A stretch of 64,000 bases of DNA from assembly GCA_021772095.1 (NCBI GenBank), contig JADYXR010000147.1:35981-99980 (forward strand), written 5' to 3'. Shown here one piece after another: positions 17,412 through 25,745 of the stretch (positions within the stretch are counted from its first letter, which is position 1; each line of letters starts with the position of its first letter). The notes under the pieces were generated by a model. It saw nothing but the letters and a program-made list of their open reading frames with translations. It searched no databases and was not told the DNA's origin. The stretch comes from Candidatus Obscuribacter sp. (GTDB lineage: Bacteria; Cyanobacteriota; Vampirovibrionia; Obscuribacterales; Obscuribacteraceae). Both the position numbers and the translations under genes were made by a program.

Positions 17412-18506
17412 ATGGCAAAAAAAACTGGTTCAGCAATTGCTGAGGACAAATTAGACGACTTCATAGAACAGATTGAATCCGCCGGCAACGCGGGCAGTCT
17501 GAAAATTGACTCGCACACCATTTCGTTTTCCAATTTGAACAAAGTTTTGTGGACAGGCACCGACGTTGTAGAACCGGTAACTAAGCGGGATTACGTCCGC
17601 TATTTGCTGCAGGTTTCGAACTATATTCTGCCGCACTTGCATGGGCGTCCACTGACTTTAATTAGATATCCTAACGGTGTGGAAGGTAAGAGTTTCTATC
17701 AAAAACATTGGAAGGTGAATAAACCTGAATTCGTAGAAACCATTATGCTGTTTTCCGAGCACGGTGCTGGCGATGGCGAATTTATTCAATGCAACAATCT
17801 GCCGACTCTGCTCTGGCTCGCTCAGCTAGCCGATCTGGAATTGCACACAGCGCACACACGAATTGATCAGTATCCGGATGGAAAAGATCTGCCGCGCGTC
17901 TTTACAGGCAGCGTTGAAAACATAGAAAGTTCACTGATGAATCACCCGGATTTCATCGTGCTTGATTTAGATCCCTACATGTACAGCGGCAAGGAATCTA
18001 AAGGCGCAGAGCCGGAACTTCACGAAGCCGGTTTCACGAAAGTGTGTGAGATCGCGCTCGCTCTCAAGGATAATCTCGACAAACTAAAAATGGAAGCGTT
18101 CGTCAAAACATCAGGACGAACGGGTCTGCATATTTATGTTCCAATTGTTCGTAATCTCGAATATGACATAGTAAGAGCGCTTGCAGAGACGATCGGCAGA
18201 CACCTGCTCGCACAGCGTCCGAATGAAATCACAATGGATTGGGCTGTAAAAAAACGAACAGGAAAAATCTTTTTCGATCACAATATGAATGGTCGAGGCA
18301 AAACTTTGCCCGCACCATATTCACCAAGAAATTCGAAAGAAGCAACAATTTCAACACCAATCGAGTGGAAAGAACTTGAGAAGAAGCTCTATCCAACAGA
18401 CTTTACGGTTCGCACGATACCGGATCGATTAAAAAAACGCGGCGACATCTGGGCTGCTATCCTCGAGCACAAAAACGATCTCGAGAAAATTAAGACCAAG
18501 GAATAA
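17412..18506 (+). CDS. Stand-alone LigD-type polymerase/primase domain
   Basis: A 364-aa archaeo-eukaryotic primase-like polymerase of the bacterial NHEJ type. Family blocks are SNLNKVLW (about residue 36), GKSFYQKHW, catalytic DLDP (about 184), KTSGRTGLHIYVPI (about 231) and the late GRGKTLPAPYSPR. It lacks the ligase and phosphoesterase domains of full LigD, so it is the split-polymerase form. No Ku or ligase gene is in the window. Such enzymes fill gaps or extend ends with NTPs in double-strand-break repair. The ATG lies three bases after the LRR-kinase stop with no own Shine-Dalgarno, so translation probably depends on the kinase gene. Confidence 0.92.
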   Translation: MAKKTGSAIAEDKLDDFIEQIESAGNAGSLKIDSHTISFSNLNKVLWTGTDVVEPVTKRDYVRYLLQVSNYILPHLHGRPLTLIRYPNGVEGKSFYQKHWKVNKPEFVETIMLFSEHGAGDGEFIQCNNLPTLLWLAQLADLELHTAHTRIDQYPDGKDLPRVFTGSVENIESSLMNHPDFIVLDLDPYMYSGKESKGAEPELHEAGFTKVCEIALALKDNLDKLKMEAFVKTSGRTGLHIYVPIVRNLEYDIVRALAETIGRHLLAQRPNEITMDWAVKKRTGKIFFDHNMNGRGKTLPAPYSPRNSKEATISTPIEWKELEKKLYPTDFTVRTIPDRLKKRGDIWAAILEHKNDLEKIKTKE

Positions 18507-18515
18507 ACGCCGTGA

Positions 18516-18923
18516 CTACGCAGATTTTTTCAGCTTTTCTTCGGCAATGCCAGGATAAATTTGCCATGCTGGTTTTATTGTAGGCAGCAATGCCAGTGCC
18601 TTGTTGACTGGACCTCTGGAAACAATTTTGCCGGAGATCAGAGCGACCGGAACGTTGACATTGCCGAGCCAAAATTGGTGCGCGAAGTCGGACTGCATTT
18701 GCATAACGACATCAGGTTTCAATTCGCACTCACCACTGGTTATTCTTAATTCCTTTCCGTCTGAACCATCTACAGTCAAGCAGCCATCAGGGTTTTTGTA
18801 ATTGAAACGAACGACGAGTTTGGACTTCAGTAACTCGGCTGACATCTCTGGATTGTTTTTGATCCAGAACCACAACTCTTCCATGACTACGTAAAGTTCT
18901 TCCGTGCTGCTGAAAACCGACAT
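18516..18923 (-). CDS. SCP2 sterol-transfer-family protein
   Basis: A 135-aa cytoplasmic protein resembling the SCP2 lipid-binding fold. It has a hydrophobic pocket pattern with VVRFNYKNPDGCLTVDGSDG, then ELKPDVVMQMQSDFAHQFWLG and NVPVALISGKIVSRGPVNKALALLP. In SCP2 proteins this last block is a ...G.v...G...kal.l.p signature. The start is chosen at MSVFSS because GAGGG lies upstream; the longer frame lacks an RBS. It converges on the LigD-type gene with nine bases between stops. A small hydrophobic ligand is likely; its identity is unknown. Confidence 0.75.
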   Translation of the reverse strand: MSVFSSTEELYVVMEELWFWIKNNPEMSAELLKSKLVVRFNYKNPDGCLTVDGSDGKELRITSGECELKPDVVMQMQSDFAHQFWLGNVNVPVALISGKIVSRGPVNKALALLPTIKPAWQIYPGIAEEKLKKSA

Positions 18924-19262
18924 TGTTGTTACCCTCGCCTTGGTTATTAGATGACATCTGACTCGTGTGCGCAAACAGCAACGAATACGAATGGCTTGAT
19001 TAATAGAGAATGCTCGATCGTAAAATTCTTCAAATTTCCGATTGTGTACGACTTAGCATATGACATCCCCGCCGATGCCGATTAACAGCGGCTTGGCGTC
19101 GAGAGGTCGTTTAGGCTGCGCGTTTTTCGCCGTTCAACAGCGGCAACCAGACGTGCTATCTAAGGAATAACACTTCGAGTGACGCACGAAGATGGTCCAC
19201 CACTGGGCAACCGAACTAAATCACGGCGTCCCGTAATGGTTAGAGTTTAAGGATAGACTGCT
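18924..19262. other. Gene-free region
   Basis: 339 bases upstream of two divergent small genes. I see no repeat, RNA fold or convincing promoter apart from AAGGATAG before the 60-aa ORF. Confidence 0.4.
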
Positions 19263-19445
19263 ATGTTAAATACGCTCAAGACAATCGTTTCCGTGGTAAC
19301 CGTAATCACATCTGTGGTTATTGCCATTAGCGAATTGAAAAAAGCTATCGATCAATTTCGCAAAAAACATGACAAAGAGTCGCCTAATGGCCAACCAGCC
19401 ATTTTGCAACAAAATGGCCGTCCTGCCATAGTGCAACTCGACTAA
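19263..19445 (+). CDS. Small membrane protein, unknown function
   Basis: A 60-aa protein. Its N-terminal half is a hydrophobic helix (TIVSVVTVITSVVIAI). A charged segment with KKAIDQFRKKHDKE and an imperfect repeat (GQPAILQQN / GRPAIVQLD) follow. AAGGA is well spaced before ATG and a hairpin follows the stop, which supports a real gene despite its size. No family recognised. Confidence 0.5.
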   Translation: MLNTLKTIVSVVTVITSVVIAISELKKAIDQFRKKHDKESPNGQPAILQQNGRPAIVQLD

Positions 19446-19500
19446 GCAAGCCTTGTCCGGACATAGTTCGGAACCAAGTCACTCATATCAATAATTATCG

Positions 19501-19528
19501 CGTCGCATACACACAGATGTATGCGACG
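19501..19528. terminator. Hairpin downstream of the 60-aa gene
   Basis: A perfect 10-bp stem CGTCGCATAC/GTATGCGACG with an eight-base loop, 55 bases past the stop. Only TTTA follows, so termination strength is doubtful. Confidence 0.45.
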
Positions 19529-19670
19529 TTTACGTCCGCGCGGAATTTCCAGTAGAAGAATTCTCGCCCTGAAAGCATTGCTTCTGGTATCACGTCATGA
19601 TGGTAGGGATGATCCCGAAGCGATTTGCGCAGGGCGGATGAGTGGTATCACACAGAGTGCCTAACCTGCA

Positions 19671-19698
19671 AAAACAGCGACCGTGAAGGCGCTGTTTT
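19671..19698 (-). terminator. Intrinsic terminator of the Rieske flavoprotein gene
   Basis: A 9-bp perfect stem AAAACAGCG/CGCTGTTTT with a ten-base loop, 23 bases past the leftward stop. The stem ends in a T run on the minus strand. Confidence 0.75.
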
Positions 19699-19721
19699 CA
19701 AGAAAGGCTTTCTATGAGGCT

Positions 19722-21302
19722 TTAGACAGGCAGTGGATCATCGGCTCCCTTTGGGAATTGAAACGCTGGAGCTGTTTCATCGCTATCAATTTTCAAAGCG
19801 CATGAACTCAAATCACAATTCGCAGGTCCATCGATGACACCACCGAGTGCTTCAAAACGCGAACCATGAGCAGGACAGTCCCAACTTTTTTCAACAGGAT
19901 TCCAGCGCACTAACGCCTTCAAGTGCGGGCAAACTGCTGAGAATCTGTGCACCTGCCCGTATTCATCGCGATACACGGCAAGTTTATCGGCGCCGTCATT
20001 GACGATCGCTCCTTCACCAGCGGGGATATCAGCCTCGGAAAGCTCAGTCGGTTTCAAGTGATCGACGTATTGTGCAGCGACGTTTGCGTTCTCTTTGATG
20101 TAAGTATCCATCGTCGCGAGTGTTTTGCGCGTTGGCTTATAAATGTCGGCATAAACGTTTTCTTTGCCCATGATTTGGTCTGCCAGAATCATGCCGGCAA
20201 GCGTGCCCTGTGTCATTCCAACTCCGGAGAATCCGGTGGCAACATAGATATTTTCTTTATGTCCGGGGTCGTGGCCGATGAACGCCAATCCATCGACTGG
20301 CTCTAAAACTTGGCCAGACCATTTGAACTCAACCGGTCCGAGTTGCGGCATCAACTGCCGACTCCACTCTTCCAGGCGTTGGAAGTGTTTGTCGTACTCT
20401 TCATCTTGACCGGTCTTTCGATCTTCGCCACCGATGATGATGTAGTTCTTGTCAAAAATTGGTTCGGTTCGCAAATAATGATAAGGCGAATCGGTGTCCC
20501 AGAATAATCCGTCAAGCTTGGTGTCATCATCCATTTCGCAGGCGATCACATAACTGCGATAAGCAGCTTGCTTGGTATGAATCGCAACCAAATTACTGAT
20601 CGGACTGTTAGTGGCGATCACAACATGCTTGGCGCGAATCGTGTGTCCCGAGTCGGTGAGCACGTCTACAACATCACCATCTTTAATGGATGTAACATGC
20701 GTATCGCAAAAAATCTTGCCACCACCAGAGGTGACTGCTTTAACTAAACCATTTAAATAGCGAAGCACATGAAATTGTGCTTGTGCCGGAATCCGTAGCG
20801 CCGGACCAGGATTCGGTGTTGGCATCGGAGCCTTCTTGACGATCTCGACTCCCGTGAATCCTGCATTCTGCATCGCGGTCATTTCATCTTCGAGGACCTT
20901 TTGATCGTCGCCAGGCTTGAGAAACAAATAAGCGTTTTTGCTTTCGAAACCGCAGTCAATTCCTTCTTCCTGAACGGTCCAAGCGATGCGCTCAAGTGCA
21001 TGACGGAGGCTAGTGGCAATCTGGCTGGTCATTGCCGCGCCGTGCCATTTTTCGAGCTGATGATACCTGGTATCCAGGACGGACGTCACGTGCGCCGTCG
21101 TTCTTTCTGTCTCTCCGCCGGCCAGAGGACCGTCGTCAACAACTATTACAGGGACGCCTGCCTTGGTCAGGGCATAGGCGGTCGATAAGCCGGCGATTCC
21201 AGCACCGACGATCAACACGTCGCACTCGAGGTCAGCGCCCAGCGAGTCGAAATTTGGCAAACTGGAATCCGCTAACCACAGTGATTCGGTCGTTTTATCC
21301 AT
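19722..21302 (-). CDS. DadA-like FAD oxidoreductase with C-terminal Rieske domain
   Basis: A 526-aa two-domain flavoprotein. Residues ~28-400 are a glycine-oxidase/DadA-type FAD-binding domain, with the dinucleotide motif DVLIVGAGIAGLSTA, the GGETERTTAH block and a late GFSGVGMTQGTLAG FAD motif. Residues ~430-515 form a Rieske [2Fe-2S] domain with CPHL (about 457) and CPAHG (about 474). This fusion family occurs widely in bacteria, usually without a known substrate; amine or amino-acid oxidation is the usual guess. GAGGA precedes ATG 21302. It is a stand-alone gene. Confidence 0.9.
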   Translation of the reverse strand: MDKTTESLWLADSSLPNFDSLGADLECDVLIVGAGIAGLSTAYALTKAGVPVIVVDDGPLAGGETERTTAHVTSVLDTRYHQLEKWHGAAMTSQIATSLRHALERIAWTVQEEGIDCGFESKNAYLFLKPGDDQKVLEDEMTAMQNAGFTGVEIVKKAPMPTPNPGPALRIPAQAQFHVLRYLNGLVKAVTSGGGKIFCDTHVTSIKDGDVVDVLTDSGHTIRAKHVVIATNSPISNLVAIHTKQAAYRSYVIACEMDDDTKLDGLFWDTDSPYHYLRTEPIFDKNYIIIGGEDRKTGQDEEYDKHFQRLEEWSRQLMPQLGPVEFKWSGQVLEPVDGLAFIGHDPGHKENIYVATGFSGVGMTQGTLAGMILADQIMGKENVYADIYKPTRKTLATMDTYIKENANVAAQYVDHLKPTELSEADIPAGEGAIVNDGADKLAVYRDEYGQVHRFSAVCPHLKALVRWNPVEKSWDCPAHGSRFEALGGVIDGPANCDLSSCALKIDSDETAPAFQFPKGADDPLPV

Positions 21303-21501
21303 GACAATGTCCTCTTCAGTGCTACTGCGTCATAGCAAATTTGATGAACGATGGTGATGCTTTACAAGGCGAAGGTTACGAGAAATAAAGCCCACAATAA
21401 GTCGAAACATAGGAAGTTTCGGGAACCGAAGCGTGAATGGTCGCGTCCCGCAAGAGTCCACATCGACCAGAGTGGAAACTATATATAAGGGAGGAACTCA
21501 C

Positions 21502-22377
21502 ATGAAGCGCCTAGAAACATTATTTGCTGCCGCTCTGGCGACGGTTATCGTGGCACCATCTGCGATGGCAGATACCACAGTAGTGGAGACCAGAACAGTA
21601 ACAACGCCCGCATTCACCGTGCCGGCAGGATCATCATATATGGTGGTAGATCCACTAACAGGCAAATTGTTCGGAGACTACACCACCAGCGTCAAAGTGC
21701 CTGCAGGCCATTATATCGCCGACCGAACCAGCGGCAAGGTGATCGCAACGACAGACGTCAACGGCAACATCGTTTCCATTTCCACAGCCCCCGCGGCCAA
21801 CGTTCTTGTCCAGGTAGCCGAGCGTCGCGCTGCATTGCAACAACAAATCGCTGATGCTATCGCACGAAATACAGTTACCGCTACAGAAATTACACCTTTA
21901 AGAGCAGCTCTTGAACAAGTTGCAGCTCAGGAAGTTGTTCTCCGACAAAGTGGTGGCGCAGTTACTTTTGCCCAAGCCGCTCCACTTGCATATAGATTGA
22001 ATGTAATCGGTTCGCAACTCACACCAGTGATCAAAACTTCCACGACATACTCACCAATTCTCGGCGATCGTGTCTATGTGCAAGGTGGTCAGGTGTTATT
22101 CGCTACTACCGATTATGCCGCTCGCAGAGCCCTGCTCGATCAACGAATTCAATTCGAATACGATGCCGGAAGATTGACCAACGACCAGGTCAAAGAGTTG
22201 CGATCCGACTTGAGTCGGGTCGCCAGTCTTGAAGCTCGGAAAAAACGAGATGGCACACTTTCGTCGTCAAACATTAGATCGATTGAAAAACGTTTCAGCG
22301 AATTGACTGCAGACATGCAAGACAATATCTCCAGTACAAACAGACGGCGTGCCAATATCGGTCTCAAAGTCGAGTAG
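21502..22377 (+). CDS. Exported protein with two tandem helical-hairpin modules
   Basis: A 291-aa protein with a Sec signal (MKRLETLFAAALATVIVAPSAMA) and a strong GGGAGGA before ATG 21502. A beta-rich head (MVVDPLTGKLFGD, GNIVSIS) precedes two ~70-residue helical modules with the same pattern: RRAALQQQI...VTATEITPLRAAL...GGAVTF, and RRALLDQRI...LTNDQVKELRSDL...GTLSSS. A single copy of this module is visible in the exported protein at 1895-2578. Probably periplasmic or cell-surface; function unknown. Confidence 0.8.
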   Translation: MKRLETLFAAALATVIVAPSAMADTTVVETRTVTTPAFTVPAGSSYMVVDPLTGKLFGDYTTSVKVPAGHYIADRTSGKVIATTDVNGNIVSISTAPAANVLVQVAERRAALQQQIADAIARNTVTATEITPLRAALEQVAAQEVVLRQSGGAVTFAQAAPLAYRLNVIGSQLTPVIKTSTTYSPILGDRVYVQGGQVLFATTDYAARRALLDQRIQFEYDAGRLTNDQVKELRSDLSRVASLEARKKRDGTLSSSNIRSIEKRFSELTADMQDNISSTNRRRANIGLKVE

Positions 22378-22406
22378 TTTGATAGTACGCAAGTAATCAA
22401 AACTAC
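22374..22406 (+). terminator. Hairpin overlapping a stop codon
   Basis: GTAGTTTGAT (22374-22383) pairs with ATCAAAACTAC (22396-22406, one extra A). The hairpin includes the TAG stop of the preceding gene. There is no T tract, so it may protect or pause the transcript rather than terminate it. Confidence 0.35.
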
Positions 22407-22454
22407 TGCAGCCTGAGGGCGAGTAACTGAAACACTCATGCACTTCTAAAATAT

Positions 22455-22484
22455 GAACGCTCGGGTCCAACGATCCGGGCGTTC
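22455..22484. terminator. Intrinsic terminator between convergent genes
   Basis: A 10-bp stem GAACGCTCGG/CCGGGCGTTC (one G-U pair) around an eight- to ten-base loop, just past the leftward stop at 22488. The minus strand then reads TATTTT. Confidence 0.6.
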
Positions 22485-22487
22485 CAT

Positions 22488-23525
22488 TTATGGATTCACA
22501 ACACGACCAGCTCTTGCGCGCAGCGAAAATGAGAATGCCGTTTCGCCGGACTGCTCGAATAAATCGGCGTACCGATTCAATTCAACCGCCAGTTGCGGCG
22601 ATCTCAAACCAAGCGAATTTTCTTTGAACTTCAAATGCGTTTGCGCCAATTCTTTGGCGTGATCCAATTTATTCTGCAAGAGCAAATTGAAGATCAAAAA
22701 ATCTTCGACATCATACTGATTTACCGGAGTGACCGTCGTTCCGTTGAACGCATTGGCGGCCGCACAAGCGCGAGTGAAATACTCTTCGGCCTTAGTCACA
22801 TTTTTCAAACTTGTGTTTGCAATTCCAAGTTCACCGAGCGCATCCGGTAGTTCATTTGCCGGCGGATTTTGACCTTTGCTGGAATACATACCGAGCCAAT
22901 ATTCGTATTCCTTAATTGCACTATCCCAACGCTTGAGACTGAACTCCAGCCTGCCGTGCAACAAAACAAAAGGCGCATCACTCTGTTGAATCCCGCCTGC
23001 AATGCGGCGAGTGCGCAACCCCTGCTCCACTAAATTGGTGGCAAATTCTCGTTCCGAATCATTGGTTTTCGTGGATGTTATCACTGATGCAATTTTAAAT
23101 TGGCGCGCCACTGCCTCATCCGCGGTGGCACGACCACCGAGTTTTAAAGCTTGAAATGCCATCATATGCAGTGCAACGGCCTTTTCTCTGCTGGTGGAAG
23201 CAAGTGCATCCGCCTTATTTGTAAGCATTTCAATTTCGTCTTTTTTAGGTTTTGCTAACGACACGAATAATTTCGCATTCTCCATTGCATAATCGAACTT
23301 TCGTTCATTGCAATCAATTAGAACCTTATCGGCGGCGTCTTTAAATTTCGGTTTCTCGTTCAAACGCGCCGGCAGCTCCTCTGCTTGAAAGCCACCATTG
23401 GAGAGCGTTTGCGCTTGAGCGATTGTTTTGTTTTTTCCAAAACCAATATTGACCTGGGACAAGACAGCTCGATCGGAAATCAACAATATTGCTGACAACA
23501 CAAGCGATGCCTTTAAAAATTTCAT
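22488..23525 (-). CDS. Exported TPR-like protein
   Basis: A 345-aa protein with a Sec signal (MKFLKASLVLSAILLI, cleavage near VLSQ) and a helical-repeat body. TPR-like units include DAPFVLLHGRLEFSLKRWDSA, LPDALGELGIANTSLKNVTKAEEYFTRA and FLIFNLLLQNKLDHAKELA. It is probably a periplasmic scaffold. It lies upstream of no obvious partner; the ECF sigma gene upstream is on the same strand but separated by 166 bases. Specific function unknown. Confidence 0.75.
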   Translation of the reverse strand: MKFLKASLVLSAILLISDRAVLSQVNIGFGKNKTIAQAQTLSNGGFQAEELPARLNEKPKFKDAADKVLIDCNERKFDYAMENAKLFVSLAKPKKDEIEMLTNKADALASTSREKAVALHMMAFQALKLGGRATADEAVARQFKIASVITSTKTNDSEREFATNLVEQGLRTRRIAGGIQQSDAPFVLLHGRLEFSLKRWDSAIKEYEYWLGMYSSKGQNPPANELPDALGELGIANTSLKNVTKAEEYFTRACAAANAFNGTTVTPVNQYDVEDFLIFNLLLQNKLDHAKELAQTHLKFKENSLGLRSPQLAVELNRYADLFEQSGETAFSFSLRARAGRVVNP

Positions 23526-23691
23526 TCAGATATCCTGACGTGTTACACGGTTCGCTAACAAATAACGACCTAGTCTAACACTGAAATTTTTTCCTCAGTT
23601 TTTATGCCACCACTCAGCTATCGCCTGTATATACAAACAACCCCCGGCAGCGCTGGGAGCCATTGTTTAACTAACCAGTTTCGTTTGCGAA

Positions 23692-24327
23692 TTAAGCAAC
23701 GTCACGCAAGTACGAAGACAATCTCTTTTGAATCTTGGTGCGAGCTCTCGAAATGCGGGACTTAACAGTTCCGATTTCGGATTGAGTTAATTGGGCAATC
23801 TCTTCGTATGAAAGACCTTCGACATCGCGAAGAACAGCAGCTGTTCTGAATTGACCGGGCAATGTCGAAAGCGCACTGGCGACAGCTTCGGCTAATTCGT
23901 TAGCCAGAATGTCATCTTCTGGTTGAGCGGATGCGTCAACTATTTCACGCGTGGCTACTTCTGTTCCATTATCCGAAGTGATTGGTTCATCAATAGACAA
24001 AACCTGACCTTCTTTCGGACGTTTGCGCAATTCATCATAAAAGAGGTTAGTGACAATTTTGCGCAACCAGCTCTTAAAGCAATCGGGATTTCGCAAGTTG
24101 CCGATTGAACGCCATATGCGGATGTTTGCTTCCTGCACGAGATCTGATGGATCGAGCCAATCAGGAGCGACGTGATAAACCATCGAGACGATCGTCTGAT
24201 GATGACGTTCAAGCAAATGATTCAATGCTTCTGGATCTCTTTGTTGGCAGGAAACGATGAGTTGAGCATCGGCCATCCCACTGTAACTTCCGCGTCTACT
24301 TCTTAGACTTCTGCACGGACCTTCCAT
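23692..24327 (-). CDS. ECF-type RNA polymerase sigma factor
   Basis: A 211-aa sigma-70-family factor. Region 2 is at about residues 25-95 (LLERHHQTIVSMVYHVAPD, DLVQEANIRIWRSIGNLRN). Region 4 is at about 145-205 (LSTLPGQFRTAAVLRDVEGLSYEEIAQL, IGTVKSRISRARTKIQKRL). The start at 24327 has AAGAGGTG six bases upstream; a later ATG (MADAQL, 17 codons in) is also possible. There is no neighbouring anti-sigma gene, so regulation is unclear. The exported TPR gene downstream may be co-transcribed. Confidence 0.93.
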   Translation of the reverse strand: MEGPCRSLRSRRGSYSGMADAQLIVSCQQRDPEALNHLLERHHQTIVSMVYHVAPDWLDPSDLVQEANIRIWRSIGNLRNPDCFKSWLRKIVTNLFYDELRKRPKEGQVLSIDEPITSDNGTEVATREIVDASAQPEDDILANELAEAVASALSTLPGQFRTAAVLRDVEGLSYEEIAQLTQSEIGTVKSRISRARTKIQKRLSSYLRDVA

Positions 24328-24569
24328 GAAACACCTCTTTAAAAATATTCGGACTGAAGATTGGGATTGATTGAAAGCAAATCGCAAAGCTCTGCTCATT
24401 TTTTGTTTAGCACATACCGAGCGGATCGAAACCCGAAGGAGGTCGCACGCCAGAGGCTCGGGATTACCGCCGAGTTCCGCACGGAAACTGCCTTTCGATG
24501 AACACTATTAGTGAAAGTAAATGCTAATAACTGAATGAATAGAACGAAATGAGACAGGAGGCAAGTTCG

Positions 24570-25001
24570 ATGAAAGTTCATGAAATTATGACAATTGCCC
24601 CTATGTGCTGTCGCCGGGGTGACAAGGCGCAGCAGGCTGCCAATATTATGCGGCAGCTCAACGTAGGTGTGATTCCAATAGTGGAGAGTGATGAAGATGA
24701 CACGTTGATTGGTCTGGTCACGGACCGCGACTTGTGCCTGGAAGTATTAGCCGATGGCAGTTATCCGGTCGAAAAGAACGTCGAAGACTGTATGAGCGAG
24801 GATGTCGTGACTTGCAAGGCTGACGACACGCTTGAGAAAGTAGTGTTGTTGATGCAGCGTCATCAGGTCCGCAGAATTCCGGTCGTCGATTCGCAGAATC
24901 ATATAGAAGGTATTGTTTCGCTGGCAGATATAGCTGTCACTGCGCATGAGCAGGACGTCGCCGACACAATTACCGAAATTTCAGAGCCGCACGGTTTTTG
25001 A
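24570..25001 (+). CDS. Two-CBS-domain protein
   Basis: A 143-aa protein made of a CBS pair. The first CBS (about residues 1-62) contains QLNVGVIPIVE and LIGLVTDRDL. The second (about 75-135) contains HQVRRIPVVDSQNHIEGIVSLADI. CBS pairs bind adenine nucleotides or SAM and act as regulators. AGGAGG nine bases before ATG 24570 fixes the start. A hairpin terminator follows. Partner unknown. Confidence 0.9.
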   Translation: MKVHEIMTIAPMCCRRGDKAQQAANIMRQLNVGVIPIVESDEDDTLIGLVTDRDLCLEVLADGSYPVEKNVEDCMSEDVVTCKADDTLEKVVLLMQRHQVRRIPVVDSQNHIEGIVSLADIAVTAHEQDVADTITEISEPHGF

Positions 25002-25010
25002 TGAAAAAAC

Positions 25011-25045
25011 AAATAAACGGTGCATGAAACATGCGCCGCTTATTT
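25011..25045 (+). terminator. Intrinsic terminator after the CBS gene
   Basis: AAATAAACGGTGCATG pairs with CATGCGCCGCTTATTT around an AAA loop, with one mismatch and one G-U pair. It begins ten bases past the stop. Confidence 0.7.
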
Positions 25046-25072
25046 GCTCTTTCCCTCTTCAATAAAACTTGT

Positions 25073-25411
25073 TTATTCCATCGGCGGTGGCGAAGGCTCA
25101 CCCAGTCCGGGAGTTGGCTCCGGCGGTGGTGGAGTAGGCTCAGGCATTGGCGCCGGATCAGGAAACGGAGCCGGGTTTGGATCTGGTCCAGGCAATGGCG
25201 GCACTGGATCGGGATCGTTTGGCGCAGGTGTCGGCCACGGACTTGGATTCGGATCAGGCACCGGAATTGGTGCAGGCTGTGGTGTCGGTTGCGGCACCGG
25301 GGATGGTGATGGCGATGGAGTAGGCGCTGGATCGGGGCTGGGGTTGGGAACAGGATCCGCGGCCATTGGGTTTTGCGATTTACATGTATCCATATTAAAC
25401 ATCACTTCCAT
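25073..25411 (-). CDS. Proline-rich (PxP)n low-complexity protein
   Basis: A 112-aa ORF dominated by alternating PxP units (PNPSPDPAPTPSPSPSPVP) after a short N-terminus MDTCKSQNPMAADP. Three in-frame ATGs exist. The one at 25393 has GGAAG 11 bases upstream and may be the real start. There is no signal peptide, so it may be a cytoplasmic or anchored linker-like protein. The opposite strand is open as a Gly-rich frame over the same bases. I prefer this strand because of its non-repetitive N-terminus. Coding status is uncertain. Confidence 0.4.
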   Translation of the reverse strand: MEVMFNMDTCKSQNPMAADPVPNPSPDPAPTPSPSPSPVPQPTPQPAPIPVPDPNPSPWPTPAPNDPDPVPPLPGPDPNPAPFPDPAPMPEPTPPPPEPTPGLGEPSPPPME

Positions 25412-25420
25412 TTGGTAATT

Positions 25421-25440
25421 GGGGGCATAAGGATGCCCCC
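25421..25440. terminator. Hairpin between two small genes
   Basis: A perfect 8-bp stem GGGGGCAT/ATGCCCCC with an AAGG loop, 14 bases past the stop of the 48-aa gene. There is no T tract on either strand, so terminator function is a guess. Confidence 0.45.
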
Positions 25441-25453
25441 AGGTTTCTAACTC

Positions 25454-25600
25454 TTAGCCCCCGCAGCAGCCGCCATCTTCTTTCTTCTCTTTGTTCTGTT
25501 CTTTATCTTTATCTAGCTCAGGTTTCTTAGCCTGTTCCTTTTCTTCGACCTTGGTTTCTTTCTTTTCTTCGAGGTCTTTTTCTTTTTCTGTAGTAGACAT
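25454..25600 (-). CDS. Small Lys/Glu-rich protein ending GGCCGG
   Basis: A 48-aa protein starting MSTTEKEKDLEEKKE, almost entirely Lys, Glu, Asp and Gln until the terminal DGGCCGG. AAGGAGT precedes ATG 25600, which fixes the start; the longer frame has no RBS. A charged helix followed by a vicinal Cys pair suggests a small metal-binding or thiol-modified protein, but no family is recognised. Confidence 0.55.
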   Translation of the reverse strand: MSTTEKEKDLEEKKETKVEEKEQAKKPELDKDKEQNKEKKEDGGCCGG

Positions 25601-25745
25601 GAATGACTCCTTAATTTGTGATTCGCTTACGGGACGCATGGTGAAGTATGTTTTGTTCCACCTATTTAAAAATAAGTATCGGAACAAAATTCCATTACGC
25701 GTACTCTAGTAAAAGTCATCAATAAACCCGATAGGTACATAAGTA

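Noticed and set aside
25020..25418. Gly-rich plus-strand protein
   Set aside because: It starts inside the CBS-gene terminator, has no RBS and is the shadow of the Pro-rich repeat on the other strand.
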